Assembly: GCA_947073285.1 (NCBI GenBank)
Contig: CAMTJT010000003.1
Location: 1 to 64,000, forward strand
Source: an uncultured Clostridium sp.
Lineage (GTDB): Bacteria; Bacillota; Clostridia; TANB77; CAG-508
Direction of reading: 5' to 3'
Length of the DNA stretch: 64,000 nucleotides
Part shown: one piece after another, positions 53,115 through 62,898 of the stretch
How positions within the stretch are numbered: the stretch's first letter is position 1
How the letters are laid out: every line of letters starts with the position of its first letter
Position numbers and translations under genes: made by a program
The notes under the pieces: model-generated
The model's database searches: none
What the model was told of the DNA's origin: nothing
What the model saw: only the letters and a program-made list of their open reading frames with translations

Positions 53115-54175
53115 TTAAATTTTAAACTCTAAACAAGCATACTTTTTAGGGTTGTAATTTAAAAAAGCTTCAATATTTTCTTTGGCTCTTTCTGATACTT
53201 TATTAATTCTAATAAATTCATTTTCTTTTCTAATCAGTGGCACAATATATCTTTTTTTAGGATTGATGCTTACACAATAAGCTCCTTCTACTGGCTCATC
53301 GCTGTCTTCAATTTGTTCAGCATTTCTCCAAAATTCAAAACGTTTTGCAATATTGCCATATTCACATTTTTCAACTTTTTCTATAATTTGTTTTTCTGAT
53401 AACTCATATAAATCTTGCTTTGTTATAAAACCTTCTTGTGACATTTCTTTCATTGTATCTGCCAAAAACTGCATAGATAGCAGTGTCTTATTCCATATAT
53501 AAGATTCAGAAAGCTTACTCATAACTTCTACAAATCTTTCTGCTTTTTCTATATCTTTAAATCCTAATTCCTTTATGCCTGCTTCATTTTGTTGTATCTC
53601 TATATTTTCATAAATTTATCTTATTTCCTCTATATTCCACAATCTTTCCTGTACACCAAATCCATTTGAAAGTGTATATTCTAGCCTATCTGCTGAAAGC
53701 TTTGGCGTATCATTATCTGCAATAGGGTATATATGATAGTCAGAAACTTCTTCTAACTTTATATCATCTCTTGCTAGTAAACTCATAATTTCTTTAGAAT
53801 TTCTAATTGTTTGAACTGTCAAATCTTCTGTAGACTCTTGTTTTGCATAATCTCCATTCATAAAATCTATACAATGTTTAAAAGCTGGAGTACTAATATC
53901 ATGAAATAACCCTGCTAAAGTTTGCTTTTTATCTTTTGTAAAATGCCATATAATTAAAGCTACCCCTATACTATGTTCCAAACTAGAAAACCACAATCTC
54001 TTTCCAAAAAGTTTTGAATATATAGTACCACAAGAAACACAAATTCCATCTTGTTTTTGCATTTCTGGTGTATTAACATAGTCATATAAAAAATCTGGTA
54101 TTTCTTGTGATAAAACCTCAAAATATTGTTTTGTTCTCTCAGCTAAATTTTCAAAATAATTGCTATTTTTTCCAT
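53115..54175 (-). pseudogene. HD-superfamily hydrolase-like gene with two lesions
   Basis: The HD motif is in TLAGLFHDISTPAFKHCIDF; the rest resembles dNTPase-type proteins (SADRLEYTLSNG). The frame is interrupted by an in-frame TAA at 53616-53618 (between EEIR and IYENIE), after which it continues uninterrupted to 53115. Near the 5' end a one-base loss in an A run would be needed to join the ATG at 54175. Neither lesion is at a CGG. Repaired, it would be 353 aa. It may be a decaying gene, or it may contain sequence errors. Confidence 0.6.
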
Positions 54176-54191
54176 CTTTTCATCATCCTTT

Positions 54192-55502
54192 TTACTTTAA
54201 TTGCTTCTTAATTTCCTCTGCATCAAAATTACTTTCTATTTCACTACCATCTTCCATCTTTTTCACTTTCAGCTTACCAGATTGTATTTCATCTTCTCCT
54301 ATTACAATAACATATGGAATTTTTAATTTATCTGCATACTTCATTTTTGCTTTCATTTTTTTATCATTCAAATATATTTCTGTACAAATACCTACTTTTC
54401 TTAAACTATTTGCAAGTTGTATTGGTTTTTCTAAATCTTCTACCATTGGCACAATTAAAATATCTGCCATAGAATGTTTATCTGCCTTAATAAGTTCCAT
54501 TTCATTTAATTTATAAAATAACCTTGTTAACCCTATAGAAATTCCTACTCCTGGCAATTTTTTATCAGTATAATACTCTGCTAAATTTTCATATCTTCCA
54601 CCAGAACATACACTGCCAATTTCTTTGTAGTCATTTAAAAAAGTTTCATATACTGTTCCTGTATAATAATCTAAGCCTCTTGCAATAGTTAAATCTACTT
54701 TAAAATGAGTATCTGGCACACCAAATATTCTAATATATTTTACTACTTGTATTAACTCTTCTAACCCCTTTTGGAAAGTTTCATTTTGAATATTTAAATT
54801 TTGTAAGCTTTTCAATTTTTCATCTGTATTTCCTTCAATTGCAATAAAACTCATAATTTGATTAATATTTTTTTCTTCTATATCTAGCTTTTGTAATTCT
54901 TCTATTACAGCTTGTTTTCCAATCTTTTCTATTTTATCAATAATACGTAAAATACTAGTAGCGTTTTCCTTTTGATGAATATTTTCAAACAATCCATTTA
55001 ATATTTTTCTATTATTAATACAAATTGTAAAATCTGAAAACCCAATTTCTTGAATAAGGTTATAAATAACACTAGGAATTTCAGCATCATTTACAATGCC
55101 TAATTCTCCATCTCCAATAATATCAATATCACATTGATAAAATTCGCGAAATCTACCTTTTTGTGCTCTTTCTCCTCTATATACCTTTCCTATTTGGTAT
55201 CTTCTAAATGGAAAACTTAAATTTCCATAATTTTTAGCTACATATTTAGCAAGAGGTACTGTTAAATCAAACCTCATAGAAATATCTGTATCACCTTTTT
55301 GAAAACGATAAATTTGTTTTTCTGTTTCTCCACCTGTTTTAGTAAGTAATATTTCAGATAATTCTAAAACTGGTGTATCTAATGGTAAAAAACCAAATTT
55401 TTGATATGTTTTTTCTATTTTTTCTTTCATTTGTTCAAATAATATTTGCTCATTTGGTAATAACTCCATAAACCCTGGCAAAGTTCTTGGTTCTTTAATC
55501 AT
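54192..55502 (-). CDS. hisS: histidyl-tRNA synthetase
   Basis: A 436-aa class II enzyme. Motif 2 is in FPFRRYQIGKVYRGER and QCDIDIIG; the His-specific motifs are ARGLDYYTGTVYE and the second histidine-binding region. Motif 3 is VGISIGLTRLFY. The C-terminal anticodon domain is normal (YLNDKKMKAKMKYAD). Single intact frame. It is followed on the same strand by the HD gene. Confidence 0.96.
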   Translation of the reverse strand: MIKEPRTLPGFMELLPNEQILFEQMKEKIEKTYQKFGFLPLDTPVLELSEILLTKTGGETEKQIYRFQKGDTDISMRFDLTVPLAKYVAKNYGNLSFPFRRYQIGKVYRGERAQKGRFREFYQCDIDIIGDGELGIVNDAEIPSVIYNLIQEIGFSDFTICINNRKILNGLFENIHQKENATSILRIIDKIEKIGKQAVIEELQKLDIEEKNINQIMSFIAIEGNTDEKLKSLQNLNIQNETFQKGLEELIQVVKYIRIFGVPDTHFKVDLTIARGLDYYTGTVYETFLNDYKEIGSVCSGGRYENLAEYYTDKKLPGVGISIGLTRLFYKLNEMELIKADKHSMADILIVPMVEDLEKPIQLANSLRKVGICTEIYLNDKKMKAKMKYADKLKIPYVIVIGEDEIQSGKLKVKKMEDGSEIESNFDAEEIKKQLK

Positions 55503-55527
55503 AGTTCTTCCTCACTTTCTTTTTTGC

Positions 55528-55583
55528 CGCAAAGAGACAGGCACGTTGCGACAAAAACGTCGCGTTACGCCTGTCTCTCTGCG
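55528..55583. repeat. G+C-rich palindromic element
   Basis: CGCAAAGAGACAGGC (55528-55542) pairs with GCCTGTCTCTCTGCG (55569-55583); the loop has a further inner palindrome. It lies right after the stop of the hydrolase gene, is G+C-rich against its surroundings and has no T tract, so it is not a terminator. It recalls REP-type palindromes. Confidence 0.7.
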
Positions 55584-55587
55584 ACAT

Positions 55588-56239
55588 TTAGTCTTCTCTT
55601 GGTTTCAATTCTTGGTAGATAGGCAACTCTTCTTGTATCATGGTAGACTTTCCATGACCTGGATAACAAATTGTTTCTTTGGGTAATACTAACAATTTTT
55701 CTGAAATTGATTTCATAATATCCATAAAGTTACTAGTTGGTAAATCAGTTCTTCCCCAAGTACCATGAAACAAGGTATCTCCTGTAAAAATTAATTTTTC
55801 TTGTTCACAATATAGTGAACTTCCACCGGCAAGTATGCCCTGGTGTATGAATAACTTTAAATTCTAATTTTCCTATATGAATGGTATCTGCATCATCTAC
55901 TCTAGAATCTGCTTCTAAGTTCACATCTTCTATGCCTATATAATCTGTTAAACTAATATTTTTATCATATAAACCTTCTGCATCAAAACGATGAATTAAT
56001 ATTTTGCCACCTTTTTGGTCTTTTAGTTCTTTTAATGCACCTATATGATCTCCATGGCAATGGGTTAAATAAATATATTTTAAGTTTGCCTCTAAAATAT
56101 TTAACATTTGTATTATTTTTTCTGGCTCTCCTCCTGGGTCAATTACCATAGTTTCTTTTGTTTCTTCATCTTGTACTATATAACAATTAGTTGTATCATT
56201 TACCATTCCATTATTTACTTTTAATTGTTTTAATATCAT
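55588..56239 (-). CDS. metallo-beta-lactamase-fold (glyoxalase II-like) hydrolase, +1 recoding at CGG
   Basis: A 216-aa hydrolase. The HxHxDH zinc motif is in YLTHCHGDHIGALKE, the distal His in VIHTPGHT and later in CYPGHGKST. ATG 56239 is chosen because AGAGG precedes it; the GTG at 56275 is inside a repeat. An in-frame CGG (55825-55828) breaks the frame after HTPGHTC; skipping one base gives C-GGSSLYCEQEKLIFTGDTLF, the expected third-zinc-ligand region. Cytosolic thioesterase-like role; substrate unknown. Confidence 0.9.
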
Positions 56240-56269
56240 TGTTCTATTTACCTCTTTCTTTTGTTTTAG

Positions 56270-56398
56270 TGTCACTTAGGGGACGTACTTATTTGTGACA
56301 CTCTTGTCACTTTTTGGACACACTTTAACTAAATATATATCTATGTTTATCTCTTCTGTAACACTCTTGTCACAAATAAGTACGTCCCCTAAGTGACA
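56270..56398. repeat. 129-bp element with perfect 31-bp inverted repeats
   Basis: Arms at 56270-56300 and 56368-56398 are exact inverses (TGTCACTTAGGGGACG and 15 more bases). The interior also has ACACTCTTGTCAC as a direct repeat at 56298 and 56361. It is not followed by T tracts and lies between rel and the hydrolase gene. Compatible with a REPIN or miniature element mobilised by a REP-associated tyrosine transposase elsewhere (inference). Confidence 0.8.
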
Positions 56399-56404
56399 AA
56401 TAAA

Positions 56405-58613
56405 TTATTTCTTTCTTTTTACCTCGTAAACACTATCAATTTTTCTTAATTGTTTTTGAATTTTATTTAGCTCTTCTATATTTTCTACTTCAACTGTTAC
56501 TTCTGTAATTGCAATTTTTTCCTTATTCGCTCTTGAAGTAACTGCCAAAAGTTTACTTTTAGTGTTTTCTATTTCTCTAATAATATCTGCAAGTAAACCG
56601 CTTCTTTCATTTCCATAAATTTCAATATCTACACTATATTTTGTTTTTTCTGCCTCTGCCCAATATACATCAATCATACGAGCTTCTTCTGAAAATAAGC
56701 TTTTTACATTACCACAATCTTTTCTATGAACTGATACTCCTCTTCCTTTTGTAATATATCCTATGATTTCATCTCCTGGTAATGGATTGCAACATCTAGA
56801 TAATTTTACTAAGCAGTTATCAATTCCTTTTACAATAATACCATTTTTAGATGGTTTACTTTGAATAACTCTTTCTCTGGCTAATTCTTCTAATTTTTCT
56901 TCTAAGTTTTCACTATTATGTTCTTTTCTATATTCCTCTAGCATTCTAGCTATGATTTTACCTGATGATATTGCACCAAAACCAACACTTGCATACATAT
57001 CTTCTACACTATTATATTTATACCTATCTAAAGCTGCTTGAATATATTCGGTTTTTGCAATTTCACTATGTTTCATGCCTATTTTTTTAATTTCTTTTTC
57101 GATTAAGTCTTTACCTTTAACAATATTTTCTTCTCTATCATTTTTCTTAAACCATGCTAATATTTTGTTTTTAGCAGTAGAACTTTTAATAAATTTTAGC
57201 CAATCACGACTTGGCCCTCTAGACTGATCTGAAGTAATTACTTCTACTATATCGCCATTTTTTAATGGTGTAATAATAGGCATCATTTTACTATTAATTT
57301 TAGCACCTGTCATATGGTTTCCAATTTCAGCATGTATCATATACGCAAAATCAATTGGTGTACTTCCTTTTGGTAAAGATAATATTTTACCTTTTGGTGT
57401 AAACACATAAACTTCATCTTCAAATAGCTCTGTTTTTAAAGTATTTAAAAACTCGTCTGGTTCTTGCATTTCTTTTTGCCATTCTAAAGTTTCACGTAGC
57501 CATGATAGTTTATCTTCTTCTACCTTTACATTTGCCTTTTTGTTGCCCATAAAACTTGCTTCTTTATATGCCCAATGTGCTGCTATACCATATTCAGCAA
57601 TACGGTGCATGTCCCATGTACGTATTTGAACTTCAAATGGAGTTCCTTTTGGTCCTATTAATGTTGTATGCAAAGATTGATACATATTAGGTTTTGGTAC
57701 TGAAATATAGTCTTTAAATCTTCCTGGCATCGGGTTATATAGTTCATGTACCACACCCAAAACAGCATAGCAATCTTTTACAGAATTTACAATAACTCTT
57801 AAAGCAAATAAATCATATACTTGGTCTAGGGTAATATTATCTCTTTTCATTTTACGATAAATACTATATAAATGTTTTGCCCTTCCGAGTTACTTCTGCC
57901 TCTACATGTTGCTTTTTAACTGCTTTTTTAATATCTTCCATAATCATATCAATAAATTTTAAACGTTCTTCTCTTTTACGATTAATGCCTTCTACTAACT
58001 CACGATAATCTTCTGGATATAAATATTTAAAAGATAAATCTTCTAATTCCCATTTTAATGAATACATACCTAAACGGTTAGCAAGAGGTGCATATAGTTC
58101 CATAGTTTCATTGGCATTTGCTATTTGTCTATCTCTTGTTAAATATTTTAATGTTCTCATATTGTGAAGTCTATCTGCTAATTTTATTAAAATAACTCTA
58201 ATATCTTTTCCCATAGCAAGAAACATTTTGCGATAATTTTCTACTTGTTGTTCTTCCATACTAGCATATTGAAGTTTACTAAGTTTGGTTACTCCATCTA
58301 CCAATTCTGCAACTTCTAATCCAAATTCTTGTACTAAATCTTGTTTGCTTAAATCTGTATCTTCTATTGTGTCATGAAGTAGAGCTGCACAAATAGTGCT
58401 ATCATCTAACCCTAAAGTAGATAATATATAGGCTACTTGCACTGGATGTACAATATATGGTTCTCCTGACCTTCTTAATTGGTCACCATGATGGGCTTTA
58501 GCAAATTCATATGCTTTTTTGATTAATTTACTATCTGATTTTCGATTATTCTTTTTATTAGTACTAATAACTTCTTCTATTGACATTTCTTTTATTTCTG
58601 GCATGTTACTCAC
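56405..58613 (-). CDS. rel: (p)ppGpp synthetase/hydrolase Rel, +1 recoding at CGG
   Basis: The bifunctional stringent-response enzyme, 735 aa when joined. The N-terminal HD hydrolase domain has AALLHDTIEDTDL and RLHNMRTL. Frame 1 ends shortly after AEVT at an in-frame CGG (57884-57887). Skipping one base gives VT-GRAKHLYSIYRKM and the synthetase domain (FALRVIV, MYQSLHTTLIG), then the TGS domain (YVFTPKGKILSLPKGSTPIDFA in parts) and the C-terminal ACT domain. The break lies between the hydrolase and synthetase regions, so without the shift only a hydrolase-size piece would be made. Confidence 0.95.
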
Positions 58614-58683
58614 CCCTTTTATTTCTTACTAGTTATATCATATATTTTCTAAAATGACCTATCTATCAATAGTGTTCTTGTTT

Positions 58684-58914
58684 TTATGCAACTTTTTCTG
58701 TATAATTAATTACTGTAATTTCTGTAATTGCATTTCTTACAGAATTCACTAACTTTTCTAATTGTTTTGCAACCTCATTACTATAAGATATTTCTCCACA
58801 TTGCTTACATACTTGAGATGGCACATTTTTAATAATGATAATACAATTATCTAATTCAACCATAAAAGTTGTATTTTTATTTTCTAAATTTCCTTTACAC
58901 ATAAAACAATTCAT
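58684..58914 (-). CDS. YgiT-type zinc-finger protein, probable antitoxin
   Basis: A 76-aa protein with CxxC in MNCFMCKGN and CKQCGE around residues 37-42, the YgiT/MqsA-like zinc finger, followed by a short helical tail. Upstream, and separated by one base, lies a DUF4258 gene. This pairing is a common type II toxin-antitoxin arrangement in which the zinc-finger protein neutralises the partner. Full MqsA has a DNA-binding helix-turn-helix domain, which is absent here. Confidence 0.78.
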   Translation of the reverse strand: MNCFMCKGNLENKNTTFMVELDNCIIIIKNVPSQVCKQCGEISYSNEVAKQLEKLVNSVRNAITEITVINYTEKVA

Positions 58915-58915
58915 A

Positions 58916-59245
58916 TTATTTTATCCCCTTTCTTGTTTTCAAATCCTCTTCCCATTGTATGTTATCTGGATAATATGCTGTAATTATCCAAAGTTCTGTT
59001 TCATTTAGCCCACACACTATATGGAGAACTTCATTTTTCAAATTTATTCCATATACTAAACAACTTGGATATGGATAATCATTTTCATACTCTTCTATTA
59101 TATTTCCATTTAAAAGAGCATTTTCAACATCTTCTTGGCTTATATTTCTTTGAAGTAATCTAACTATAACATGATTAGTCCATCTAATTTTTTCATTTTT
59201 AACCATTTGTTTTATATTATATACTTTTAATTTATCCATAAGCAC
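58916..59245 (-). CDS. DUF4258 protein, probable toxin
   Basis: A 109-aa protein. It has WTNHVIVRLLQRNISQEDVE and LHIVCGLNETELWIITAYYP, the DUF4258 pattern that is structurally RelE-like (the final YYPD is typical). With the zinc-finger gene downstream it forms a probable toxin-antitoxin operon. The start may be ATG 59245 or the second Met (59239). AGGTG precedes the start. Confidence 0.75.
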   Translation of the reverse strand: MLMDKLKVYNIKQMVKNEKIRWTNHVIVRLLQRNISQEDVENALLNGNIIEEYENDYPYPSCLVYGINLKNEVLHIVCGLNETELWIITAYYPDNIQWEEDLKTRKGIK

Positions 59246-59360
59246 CTCTCTTTATTTTTAATATATATTATCATATTCTTAGTAAGAATTCTACATTTAA
59301 TAAAAATTTTCGTAAAATCTAGTTTATTACTATTCCTATGCTAATATGTATCCACAAAAA

Positions 59361-59399
59361 CCAGAAAACCTAGGAACTTTTAGTTCCTAGATTCTCTGG
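59361..59399 (-). terminator. terminator downstream of 59470 gene
   Basis: CCAGA-CTAGGAAC pairs with GTTCCTAG-TCTGG; on the minus strand TTTTTG follows. Confidence 0.85.
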
Positions 59400-59469
59400 T
59401 ACAGGTTGGCAGTTAACACCTCATTTCAAAACAAAAATTTGACTTTTGCAAGAAGGTTCACTGATGGAA

Positions 59470-60144
59470 TTACTTATTCTTCATAAACCTAATTTGCCAT
59501 GTATTTCTCATCCATTCTATGTTATCCAATCTCCTTGCTTTCATAATACTTCTAACTTCTTCATAAAACGCCATTCGCAGTCCCTCTGTTACCATTGGTA
59601 CAAGAATACGATACACTTGGTTGCTATAGGCAACAGTGTAATCTCCTTTTTTGAGCCTTGCCAATACCTCTTTGCAGTCTCTTTTTGCTACCACCAATGC
59701 CTCTGCTTTCAGCTCTTTAATCCGTTTTTTCAATGCCATCCGGTGGTGATAGAGCATCAGCTGGGCAGTTGTCTTCTTTTCGCCTTTTTTCCACATAGGA
59801 ATGGAAACAGCAAACCACCCTTCTTTGCTTACTTTGCAGTCAAAACCCAAATCTTGCGCTATTTTTGCTATTTCACTTGAAGCCAGTATATTGTCATAAA
59901 AGTGATATGCCCTTAGCCTATTTTCTCCTGTTATGTAATCCCATTCTTCCAGACAATTCAGTTTTCCATCCATATTTTCTTGTATTTTGGCAATTATTTC
60001 GGATTTTGCATTTTCGATAGCTTGTTTACGCTGTTGCTGAGCTTTTTTGCGAGCTTCTTCCTCCTGTTTTTTTGCAATTTTGAGTTCTTCTGCCTCCTGC
60101 CGTTTGGCATTTGCCAAAACCTTTGCCGCGATACTCCTACTCAT
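59470..60144 (-). CDS. coiled-coil protein of imported composition, unknown function (224 aa)
   Basis: The N-terminal ~50 residues are a charged coiled coil (Ala/Lys/Glu/Gln-rich), followed by a mixed domain with LEEWDYITGENRLRAYHF, SKEGWFAVSIPMWKKGEKK and a basic C-terminus. No family recognised. AGGAGGAAAA precedes the ATG. Codon usage is much richer in G and C than nearby native genes. Three CGG codons are in frame as Arg (59722-59724, 59740-59742, 60100-60102); each sits in a continuous, sensible frame. So this gene uses CGG normally and was probably imported from an ordinary-code host. Confidence 0.7.
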   Translation of the reverse strand: MSRSIAAKVLANAKRQEAEELKIAKKQEEEARKKAQQQRKQAIENAKSEIIAKIQENMDGKLNCLEEWDYITGENRLRAYHFYDNILASSEIAKIAQDLGFDCKVSKEGWFAVSIPMWKKGEKKTTAQLMLYHHRMALKKRIKELKAEALVVAKRDCKEVLARLKKGDYTVAYSNQVYRILVPMVTEGLRMAFYEEVRSIMKARRLDNIEWMRNTWQIRFMKNK

Positions 60145-60328
60145 AGCTCATTTTCCTCCTGTTTTTTATCGCCTATAAATTAGGTTCTTGAATGACTTAT
60201 TAGCCTCCAATTAATACATTTTTATGTTAATCTGTCAAAATGATAACTCCTTTCAAGCAACAAGCGCTTTGAGTTTAAATATATTGTACTAACCTAACAT
60301 AAAAGCATAAGAAAAAATCTCTCATTGT

Positions 60329-62017
60329 TTACACTGACATTCTTAAATCTTTCAAATTAATTTGTATTTGTTCATTTCCATTAAAGCTATTTACTTCTAA
60401 AGCCCCTACTACATCTATTTTATCTCCTATTTGGTATTTGTGTGCTAACTCTCCCATATTAAAACCAATAGCATCCACTATATAGTTATCTTGGCTTAAT
60501 TTTAGTTTTAGATGTTTTCCTTCTGATAGAGAACGAATTGCTTGTACTTTTAAATTATTTAATAAAAATATTGGCATTTTATTTGCCTCACCATATGGCT
60601 CTAATAACTGCAAATCTTTTACCATATTTAAGTCTATTTGTTTTAACTCTACTGCTTTATCAATTTTTATAATTGGCATAATATCACTAATATGACTATT
60701 TTGTGTATATTCTTCAAATTCTTTTTTAAAATCTTCAAAATTTTCTTTTTTTACTGTAATTCCTATTGCCATACTATGACCACCAAATTTTTCAATATAG
60801 GTACTACAATTCATTAATGCATCATGTAAATCAAACCCTGGTATACTTCTACCAGAACCTTTGCCTTCTTCTCCTTCAAAACAAATGAGAATACTTGGTT
60901 TAAAATAAATTTCTGTAACTTTAGATGAAACAATACCAATAACCCCATGATGCCAATCTTCTCTTCCTAGTACAATACAAGGTTTATTATTTAACCCTTG
61001 TTTTTCTATTTGTTCTACTGCTTCATTAAATATTCTCTTTTCTTCTACTTGTCTATTTACATTATGCTCATTTAATTTAGCAGTAATTTCTCTTGCTTCT
61101 TGCATATTTTGTGTTAAAAATAGCTTTAAAGCTTCTTTTTCTTCTCCCATTCTGCCACAAGCATTTATTCTAGGTGCTATTCCAAAAGATACTGATGTAC
61201 CATCTATTTGACGATACCCAATAGAACTTACTAAAGTTTTTAGTCCTATATTTTTTGTCATGGCAACTAATTTTAATCCTAACTTAGCAATTACTCTATT
61301 TTCATCTATTAATGGTACAATATCTGAAATAGTACCAACACAAACAATATCTAAATATTTTAAATATTCTTTTGCTTCTAACCCTAAACTCATAGAAATA
61401 GCTTGGATTAGCTTAAATACTACACCTACTCCTGCTAATTGATTAAATGGATACTGGTTGTCTTTTCTTTTTGCATCAATTACTGCCAAACATTTTGGCA
61501 ATTCTTCTCCTGGCTCATGATGGTCTGTTACAATCACCTCTAAGCCAAGTTCCATAGCATATTCAATTTCTTTAAGACCTGAAATACCACAATCCACAGT
61601 AATTATTAAGGTATACCCTTCTTTATAAATAGTTTGTATTGCATTGTGATTTAAACCATATCCTTCATTTAATCTATTTGGAATATAATAACCTGCTTCT
61701 AAGCCTCTTTCTGATAAGAACTTTTTTAATACTGTGATACTAGTAATTCCATCTGCGTCATAATCTCCATATATCATTACTTTTTCATTTGTTTCTATTG
61801 CTTTTTTTATTCTATCTACAGCTTTTTGCATATCTGGCATAGAAAAAGGATTATGAAAATTATCTCTAGTTGGATTTAGAAATAGCTCTGTTTCTTCTGG
61901 GGTGGTAATCCCTCTATTTACTAAAATACTACTAAGCAAAAAACTTAAATTTTTTTCTTCTACTAATTTTTGTATTTGCTCTTCGTTTGTTTCACATACT
62001 TCCCATTTTTTGTTCAT
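60329..62017 (-). CDS. recJ: single-stranded-DNA-specific exonuclease RecJ
   Basis: A 562-aa 5'-3' exonuclease of recombination and repair. Motif I is MIYGDYDADGITS, motif III is VTDHHEPGEELP; GRMGEEKEALKLFL belongs to the DHH part, and the DHHA1 domain has GREDWHHGVIGIVSSK and GSGRSIPGFDLHDAL. The C-terminal OB-like part is shorter than in E. coli. Complete single frame, with no in-frame CGG. It lies upstream of a G+C-rich orphan gene. Confidence 0.95.
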   Translation of the reverse strand: MNKKWEVCETNEEQIQKLVEEKNLSFLLSSILVNRGITTPEETELFLNPTRDNFHNPFSMPDMQKAVDRIKKAIETNEKVMIYGDYDADGITSITVLKKFLSERGLEAGYYIPNRLNEGYGLNHNAIQTIYKEGYTLIITVDCGISGLKEIEYAMELGLEVIVTDHHEPGEELPKCLAVIDAKRKDNQYPFNQLAGVGVVFKLIQAISMSLGLEAKEYLKYLDIVCVGTISDIVPLIDENRVIAKLGLKLVAMTKNIGLKTLVSSIGYRQIDGTSVSFGIAPRINACGRMGEEKEALKLFLTQNMQEAREITAKLNEHNVNRQVEEKRIFNEAVEQIEKQGLNNKPCIVLGREDWHHGVIGIVSSKVTEIYFKPSILICFEGEEGKGSGRSIPGFDLHDALMNCSTYIEKFGGHSMAIGITVKKENFEDFKKEFEEYTQNSHISDIMPIIKIDKAVELKQIDLNMVKDLQLLEPYGEANKMPIFLLNNLKVQAIRSLSEGKHLKLKLSQDNYIVDAIGFNMGELAHKYQIGDKIDVVGALEVNSFNGNEQIQINLKDLRMSV

Positions 62018-62064
62018 TTATTTCTCCTGTAATTTTACAATTTAGTTTACAAAGTTCTATCTAA

Positions 62065-62898
62065 CTAATTTTCTAAGGTGGTAATTTCTATTACCCCTAC
62101 ACCACCATCTATTTTTATTTCCTCATTTCCTGAACCATAAATACCATTATCTGTACATTTCTTTCCATTTAGTGTCATTCTTCCAAGACCTGATTGTGTT
62201 TTGATTGTATAATCTTTTTCAGAACGTAATAAATTTAAGCTAAGTCTTCCTACACCACTATCTATTTTACTGTTTCCTGTAAGGTCTGCTGAAATAACCA
62301 TTTCTCCCACACCAGAATCTAAGTCTAGTTTTTCAAATTCGCAATCTTCAACAACTGTTCTTCCTGCTCCACCATTTATTTTAGTTTTTGATAAAACAGT
62401 TACATTATTGATTTGCATAGTTCCTACACCACAATCTAAATCTAATGTTTCTACTGTAAGATCTTGAATATGATTAGTTCCAACACCTGAATCTATTTCT
62501 AATTTTGTAAGTGTTTTTCCTTCTGGAATAGTTATGATAATTTCTGATGTAACATTTTCATTAAGCCATTTTTTATTACCTTCTTCTTTTACTGTTAAAG
62601 TTGTTCCTGATACTTTAGAAGTAAATTTACTTGGCAGGTTGCTACCTTCTACTTTTAACCTAGTACCTTTTTGAATGGTTAATTTAGAAACTGCTGTTTC
62701 TACTTTAATGGTATCTACCTTGTTTTCATATATTTGAGAAAACTCTTTTGTAGTACTTTTATTAGTTCTTTGCTCACCTATCATAGTTATTTCAGCAAAT
62801 AGAGAAATACCAAAGATAACTCCACCTACTACATTAACAATAATAAATATAGCAAATATAATTGCTAATACTTTAATAACTTGTTGTCCTGTACTCAT
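62065..62898 (-). CDS. DUF4097-type beta-helical membrane protein
   Basis: A 277-aa protein with one N-terminal membrane helix (residues ~8-30), then many short beta repeats with SGVG/CGVG turns (LDIDSGVGTNHI, LDLDCGVGTMQI, LDSGVGEMVIS), the DUF4097 putative adhesin-like pattern. The family is often co-transcribed with LiaF-like or PspC-like envelope-stress proteins. Here the ATGA overlap with the gene upstream (62895-62898) shows coupling. Likely extracytoplasmic sensor or structural protein. Confidence 0.85.
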   Translation of the reverse strand: MSTGQQVIKVLAIIFAIFIIVNVVGGVIFGISLFAEITMIGEQRTNKSTTKEFSQIYENKVDTIKVETAVSKLTIQKGTRLKVEGSNLPSKFTSKVSGTTLTVKEEGNKKWLNENVTSEIIITIPEGKTLTKLEIDSGVGTNHIQDLTVETLDLDCGVGTMQINNVTVLSKTKINGGAGRTVVEDCEFEKLDLDSGVGEMVISADLTGNSKIDSGVGRLSLNLLRSEKDYTIKTQSGLGRMTLNGKKCTDNGIYGSGNEEIKIDGGVGVIEITTLEN

